64,000 bases of DNA from Flavobacteriales bacterium UBA952 (GTDB taxonomy: Bacteria > Bacteroidota > Bacteroidia > Flavobacteriales_D > Crocinitomicaceae). How positions within the stretch are numbered: position 1 is the first letter of the stretch; every line of letters starts with the position of its first letter. The DNA lies in contig CAJJBU010000013.1 of assembly GCA_905182495.1 (NCBI GenBank), positions 27,489 through 91,488 on the forward strand, in the 5' to 3' direction. A program made the position numbers and the translations under genes. Below are positions 60,160 to 64,000 of the stretch, one piece after another. Below the pieces are notes generated by a model. The model had not been told where the DNA came from. It saw only the letters and a list, made by a program, of their open reading frames with translations, and ran no database searches.

Positions 60160-60812
60160 TGCGCTATGTAGCCAAAGTGATTTCTTGGGTCTTCCTTCCA
60201 TTGTTTATGCCCATATATGGCTTGTGCATTACGTTATATTTTCCTTCAGAAGAAATAGACATAAGTAGGCCTTCACTATATTTATTAACGGAAGAACTCA
60301 AATCACAAATTTTATTTCTATTTCTTGTCTTTGTAACTATAGCTCCTGGAATCTCATTCATTTTAATGTATCGAAGAGGACTGCTTTCTTCTGTTGAGAT
60401 GGATCAAAGAAGGGAAAGATTATTCCCGCTTTTCGTGATGTTCTCCTATTGTATTTTGTTGTTTTTTCTTTTCTGGAAGAAAGCTCCAAATAATGTTCTT
60501 CCCATCTACATATATTCCCTACCGCTTACCGGGGCCATTGTAGCCTTAATATTCATAGCTTTCACATCAAAATTCAAAATATCACTACATGCGGCGGGGG
60601 CGGGGATTTTAACTGGATATTTAATCGCATTTTCGTCCAATCAAATTGAATTCAATAATGGCTTAATTATTCTTAGTTTTTTACTGTCCGGAATCATTTT
60701 ATCGGCAAGATTATTTCTGAAAAAACACACCCCTTTTGAGGTCTACTTCGGTTGGGGGGTTGCTTTTTTCATAACCTACATTAGCACATTAGCGCTTCCT
60801 CTATTTTTATAG
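60159..60812 (+). CDS. PAP2-like integral membrane protein
   Basis: 217 residues with about six hydrophobic segments. The sequence FKISLHAAGAGILTGYLIAF and KKHTPFEVYFGWGVAF recall the His-containing core of PAP2-superfamily lipid phosphatases, but the canonical KX6RP-SGH-RX5HX2D set is not complete, so the enzyme call is weak. Coupled to rpoN by TAATG. Stop overlaps the convergent hydrolase by 6 nt. Confidence 0.65.
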   Translation: MRYVAKVISWVFLPLFMPIYGLCITLYFPSEEIDISRPSLYLLTEELKSQILFLFLVFVTIAPGISFILMYRRGLLSSVEMDQRRERLFPLFVMFSYCILLFFLFWKKAPNNVLPIYIYSLPLTGAIVALIFIAFTSKFKISLHAAGAGILTGYLIAFSSNQIEFNNGLIILSFLLSGIILSARLFLKKHTPFEVYFGWGVAFFITYISTLALPLFL

Positions 60813-61676
60813 AATGCTATCTATCCATTCCACTTCTTTCTTAAAGACAGCTAGCTTTTCTGGCTCATTATGGATTTCGTGATACAAGCCTTCCCATAGG
60901 TGAAAAGTGACATTTGATTTTGCTTTGGCATAAAATTCTTTACTTCCTTCCGGAGAGGTTAAACGATCTAGCGATCCATGCATCAATAATAGAGGCGTTT
61001 TAATTTCTGCCGCTTGGGCTATTGCAGAAATACCAGCATAATGAATATTGAGGAAAAAGGATGCTGTGATTTTATCATGAACCAATGTGTCATTTTTATA
61101 CTCCGCGATTACCTGTGGCATTCTAGATAGGGCTCCTTGGTCAAGACCTGTGGGTTGAGATAGTGCTGGATAAATATTTGCAGAAAGTTTGGCAAGAAGC
61201 ACCTTCCACCTTGGAGGTTCAAAACCTAGTCTTAGATACGGACTTGTTACGATTGCCCCGACTATGTTATCCGTATATCGAAGTAAGTAATTAAGGATTA
61301 AGTTTCCTCCCATGCTATGGCCATACAAAACAATAGGTAAATTAGGATAGCTATTGGATATTGTACTAACTGAAAGCTGTAAATCATCCATTACATGGTC
61401 ATAAGAGGGCATGTGTCCGCGCTTTCCTTGTGAGTCACCATGGCCACGGAGATCAATAGCTACAACGGCAATGTTTACATTTTTAAAGTATTCACTGACA
61501 TGTGCATACCGTTTGGCATGTTCACCCATCCCATGAACAAGAAACACAACTGCTTTTGGGGTTTTTACGTCTGACCTATAAAGCACTAACTCTAGATTAT
61601 CTCCTGTATTTATCTTTTTAAAAGGCTTCATTTTGTGTTTATTGAATCTATGTTTAAGGTAGCGAAATAATTTCAT
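60807..61676 (-). CDS. Alpha/beta hydrolase, monoacylglycerol-lipase-like
   Basis: 289 residues from ATG 61676; ATG 61631 (MKPFKKINTGDNLE) is an equally good start. Fold: FLVHGMGEHAKRYAHVSEYF, DLRGHGDSQGKRGHM, nucleophile VLYGHSMGGNLILNYLL, LLLMHGSLDRLTSPEGSKEF (Asp) and LYHEIHNEP (His). Resembles bacterial monoglyceride lipases and lysophospholipases. Monocistronic. Confidence 0.85.
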   Translation of the reverse strand: MKLFRYLKHRFNKHKMKPFKKINTGDNLELVLYRSDVKTPKAVVFLVHGMGEHAKRYAHVSEYFKNVNIAVVAIDLRGHGDSQGKRGHMPSYDHVMDDLQLSVSTISNSYPNLPIVLYGHSMGGNLILNYLLRYTDNIVGAIVTSPYLRLGFEPPRWKVLLAKLSANIYPALSQPTGLDQGALSRMPQVIAEYKNDTLVHDKITASFFLNIHYAGISAIAQAAEIKTPLLLMHGSLDRLTSPEGSKEFYAKAKSNVTFHLWEGLYHEIHNEPEKLAVFKKEVEWIDSIL

Positions 61677-61787
61677 TTAGAAACTAATTACCAGATAATT
61701 ACGAGGCATTAAAACACAAAAACATAGCCTTAATGTCATAAATACACTTATTTATATTTATATTCGTACAACTCAAAACTATTACTC

Positions 61788-64000
61788 GTGTTTAACTCAA
61801 TTATTCTCACGCTATTTAGCGTTATTTTCACGACCACCATTCTTTCTCAATCAATTACCCTAAATGGCACTGTTGTAACTCCAACTGGACCTATTCCAGG
61901 ATCATGTGACGCCAATACATTCCAGACTGTTGGTACAGCGAACGTTAACGGAACTTGTATTGATATGAATACTCCTGGCAACTTTCAACAAGGAGCCGTT
62001 TGGGTCTGTAATACGATAAGCTTATTCCAAAGCTTTAAATTATCTTTTAAAGCAAATTTTGGTAGCAACCAAGCAACAGGTGATGGTATTGCTTTTGTCC
62101 TCCAAGGGGAGGGGCTAAACGTATTAGGTGGAACCGGTGGGGGAATGGGTTACGCCCCGGGAAATCCGATTAACTGTCTTGGTGGCGGTTGTCCAATAGA
62201 TCCTAGTGTTGCTGTTGAATTTGACACCTATAACGGGGCCGCTTTTGGTGATAACGATATTAATTGTAACCATTCATCTATGCAAGTTGATGGCTCTACG
62301 AATAGTGCAGCTACAATTTCAGGACCAGACTGTTTACTGCCATCTGGAGGCTCTGTCGTTGATGGAATTGATCATGATATTTGTATTACGTGGAATGCAA
62401 TTTCCTTATTATACAATGTCTATTTCGATGATGCCCTCGTTTCATCGTACAGTGGAAACATCCGCAACTTCTTCTTCTCTCCCGCTTCTGTGTATTGGGG
62501 ATTTACGGCGTCTTCAGGAGGAGCGACACAAATTCATTCCATCTGTGAGGTTGAAATGCAAACGAACGTGTCTGATCCCTCATGCATTTGTTCCAGTCCT
62601 AACTTAATCATAACGGATCCCGCGCCTTTCTGTGGAGTAGGAAACATAACCGATGCCTCTATTACAGCAGGTAGTGATGCGGGGACATTAACCTATTGGA
62701 ACAATGCATTATGTACGAATCCTGTTACCAATCCTAATTCCTTATTAAACACAGGGGTTTTTTATATTCAACTGGAAACAGTACCCGGTTGTATTACTTC
62801 GGAAGCTGTTAACCTTACGGTTAACAATTCAATAACACCCACCTTTGACCCTATTCCGTTTATTTGTGTTGGCGAACCGGTAATACTGCCCTCCACAAGC
62901 CTTGAGGGGGTATCCGGAACGTGGTCGCCCGCTCTGAATAATACAGTCACGACAACTTATACCTTTACTCCTGATCCGGGAGAGTGCGCTAACGCAACTG
63001 CCACTACCACCGTCCAGGTAAGACCGGCGCCAACGGTTGATCCTATAGCGGATATTGTCATTTGCAATGGCGATATTCCAGGTTTCACCGCTGTCGTTAG
63101 TGGCTTAGGAACAACTATAAACTGGTCTTCTCTTGACGGAATTTTTTCTAATCCAACAGACTTATCGACCTCCTTCACTCCTAGTATTTCCAGTGGGTCA
63201 GCTATAATTACCGCTATTGCCTCTAGTCCCATTTGTAGTATTACAGCACAAGAAATTATTACTGTAACTATAAATGCTAATAATATTACACCAAGCTTCA
63301 ACCCTATAGCAGATATCTGTAGTGGCGATGCCTTGACTCTGCCGGTTACATCTACCAATAGTATAAATGGAACGTGGTCTCCTGTAATTGATAACACATT
63401 GACTACCAACTATACATTTACACCTGCCCCAGGTCAATGTGCTTCTAATGCTTCTATGACAGTTGTTGATTACAAACTCCACACAGGAACAGATACCCAA
63501 GCTTCTTGTGATACCTATACTTGGATTGATGGCAATACGTATACTGCAAGTAACAACTCGGCTACTGTTCTATTAACGAATGCTGCAGGATGTGACAGTA
63601 CAGTAACTTTAGATCTTACGATTACGAACTCCACAACTGGAACAGATACCCAAACGGCATGTGATACCTATACTTGGATTGATGGCAATACGTATACTGC
63701 AAGTAACAATTCGGCTACTGTCCTATTAACGAATGCTGCAGGATGCGACAGTACAGTAACTCTTGATTTAACGATTACAAACTCCACAACTGGAACAGAT
63801 ACCCAAACGGCTTGTGATACCTATACCTGGATTGATGGCAATACGTATACTGTAAGTAACAACTCGGCTACTGTCCTATTAACGAATGCTGCGGGATGCG
63901 ACAGTACCGTAACTCTTGATTTAACGATTACAAACTCCACAACTGGAACAGATACCCAAACGGCTTGTGATACTTACACCTGGATTGATGGCAATACGTA
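61788..64000 (+). CDS. Large secreted L-type lectin protein with Ig-like and Cys-repeat modules (cut by right window edge)
   Basis: An open frame from GTG 61788 to the right edge (737 codons, no stop) encodes a signal peptide (about 1-21). An L-type lectin-like domain spans about 25-265 (GDGIAFVLQGEG, VAVEFDTYNGAAFGDNDIN, VYWGFTASSGGATQIHSI). Then come Ig-like units with the WSPxxNNTVTTTYTFTPxPGxC pattern. From 63486 a 153-bp repeat encodes TDTQTACDTYTWIDGNTYT ... GCDSTVTLDLTIT. No other strand has coding of this quality. Expected to end with a type B sorting domain beyond the window, as its relative at 4821 does. Confidence 0.87.
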   Translation, partial: MFNSIILTLFSVIFTTTILSQSITLNGTVVTPTGPIPGSCDANTFQTVGTANVNGTCIDMNTPGNFQQGAVWVCNTISLFQSFKLSFKANFGSNQATGDGIAFVLQGEGLNVLGGTGGGMGYAPGNPINCLGGGCPIDPSVAVEFDTYNGAAFGDNDINCNHSSMQVDGSTNSAATISGPDCLLPSGGSVVDGIDHDICITWNAISLLYNVYFDDALVSSYSGNIRNFFFSPASVYWGFTASSGGATQIHSICEVEMQTNVSDPSCICSSPNLIITDPAPFCGVGNITDASITAGSDAGTLTYWNNALCTNPVTNPNSLLNTGVFYIQLETVPGCITSEAVNLTVNNSITPTFDPIPFICVGEPVILPSTSLEGVSGTWSPALNNTVTTTYTFTPDPGECANATATTTVQVRPAPTVDPIADIVICNGDIPGFTAVVSGLGTTINWSSLDGIFSNPTDLSTSFTPSISSGSAIITAIASSPICSITAQEIITVTINANNITPSFNPIADICSGDALTLPVTSTNSINGTWSPVIDNTLTTNYTFTPAPGQCASNASMTVVDYKLHTGTDTQASCDTYTWIDGNTYTASNNSATVLLTNAAGCDSTVTLDLTITNSTTGTDTQTACDTYTWIDGNTYTASNNSATVLLTNAAGCDSTVTLDLTITNSTTGTDTQTACDTYTWIDGNTYTVSNNSATVLLTNAAGCDSTVTLDLTITNSTTGTDTQTACDTYTWIDGNT
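63486..64000 (+). repeat. Near-identical 153-bp tandem repeat, about 3.4 copies to the window edge
   Basis: The GGAACAGATACCCAA landmark recurs at 63486, 63639, 63792 and 63945, exactly 153 bp apart, encoding 51-residue modules. Copies 2 and 3 differ at only a few positions while copy 1 differs most at its start (CAAGCTTCT instead of CAAACGGCA). The array continues out of the window. Confidence 0.92.

Noticed and set aside
62206..62607. 133-residue + strand ORF inside the lectin gene
   Set aside because: Out of frame with the continuous lectin frame from 61788; a shadow.
62957..63500. Minus-strand ORFs in the repeat region
   Set aside because: Antisense to the lectin protein; repetitive DNA easily leaves open frames on both strands.
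63486..64000. Possible CRISPR array
   Set aside because: Repeats are long (153 bp), contiguous with no spacers, and keep one reading frame; they are protein repeats.

Overview
The window reads as a chromosomal segment of a Bacteroidota bacterium, most likely a marine or aquatic member of the Flavobacteriales. The evidence is the abundance of type IX secretion system (T9SS) cargo with type A and type B (CHU_C/gliding-type) C-terminal sorting domains, Bacteroidota-style promoters (TAnnTTTG), an almost complete lack of Shine-Dalgarno-like spacing, low GC, a YtxJ-type bacillithiol protein, DUF5686/DUF6029/Omp28 families and a DTE-type proton-pumping rhodopsin. The family level (for example Crocinitomicaceae- or Cryomorphaceae-like) is a guess.

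Layout. 1-3.8 kb: tail of an M1-like aminopeptidase, purM, three tRNAs (Ser, Pro, Arg), the broken C-terminal half of a serine recombinase that reads antisense into the tRNA-Arg (an old integration site), then a leucine-rich repeat protein and a rhodanese. 3.8-9.2 kb: JmjC/cupin protein, a large lectin-plus-repeat T9SS protein and a CotH-kinase T9SS protein. 9.4-13.1 kb: outer-membrane barrel, PhnA-like protein, SCP/CAP protein and the rpsU-xerC-hpf operon. 13.2-17.9 kb: apt and acyl-CoA dehydrogenase, a PadR-PspC operon and a helix-hairpin-helix protein with no canonical start codon. 17.9-27.7 kb: a frameshifted AGCS symporter, RmlD-like reductase, small PspC, PorE-like OmpA protein, then the rluD / T9SS / PASTA operon and a LOG-family protein. 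27.8-33.6 kb: DUF2279, pheS-ytxJ-glutaminyl cyclotransferase operon, three tandem small lipoprotein paralogues and tatC. 33.6-45.5 kb: DUF5686, lptB, a PKD T9SS-type-B protein, lpdA, aroE/rsgA/dtd and an aldehyde dehydrogenase. 45.5-54.6 kb: cold shock protein with a small basic partner, outer-membrane barrel, M23 peptidase, VWA protein, alpha/beta hydrolase with Xaa-Pro aminopeptidase, rhodopsin, gamma-carbonic anhydrase and RNase R. 54.6-64 kb: T9SS protein, a TlpA-DUF6029-Omp28 operon, rpoN, a PAP2-like membrane protein, a monoglyceride-lipase-like hydrolase, and the start of a second giant lectin-plus-repeat protein that runs off the right edge.

Themes. Most genes are housekeeping, but cell-surface biology dominates the accessory part: at least five T9SS cargo proteins, a PorE-like anchor, CotH, PASTA and PKD proteins. 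Two lectin proteins 56 kb apart carry the same Cys-Cys repeat (C...W.G...GCDS). The most unusual signals are: (1) the recombinase remnant whose last codons are the antisense of a poorly paired tRNA-Arg; (2) a recurring layout in which a perfect TAnnTTTG promoter box ends 3-5 nt before the start codon, which predicts leaderless transcripts for apt, aroE, rsgA, an aldehyde dehydrogenase and others; (3) an intrinsic terminator whose U-tract touches the xerC start codon; (4) a three-gene thiol-redox/outer-membrane cassette (TlpA-DUF6029-Omp28); and (5) three genes with broken or non-canonical reading frames (AGCS symporter, PASTA protein, HhH protein), which are either real mutations or assembly errors. 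I saw no CRISPR array, rRNA, insertion sequence or complete phage.
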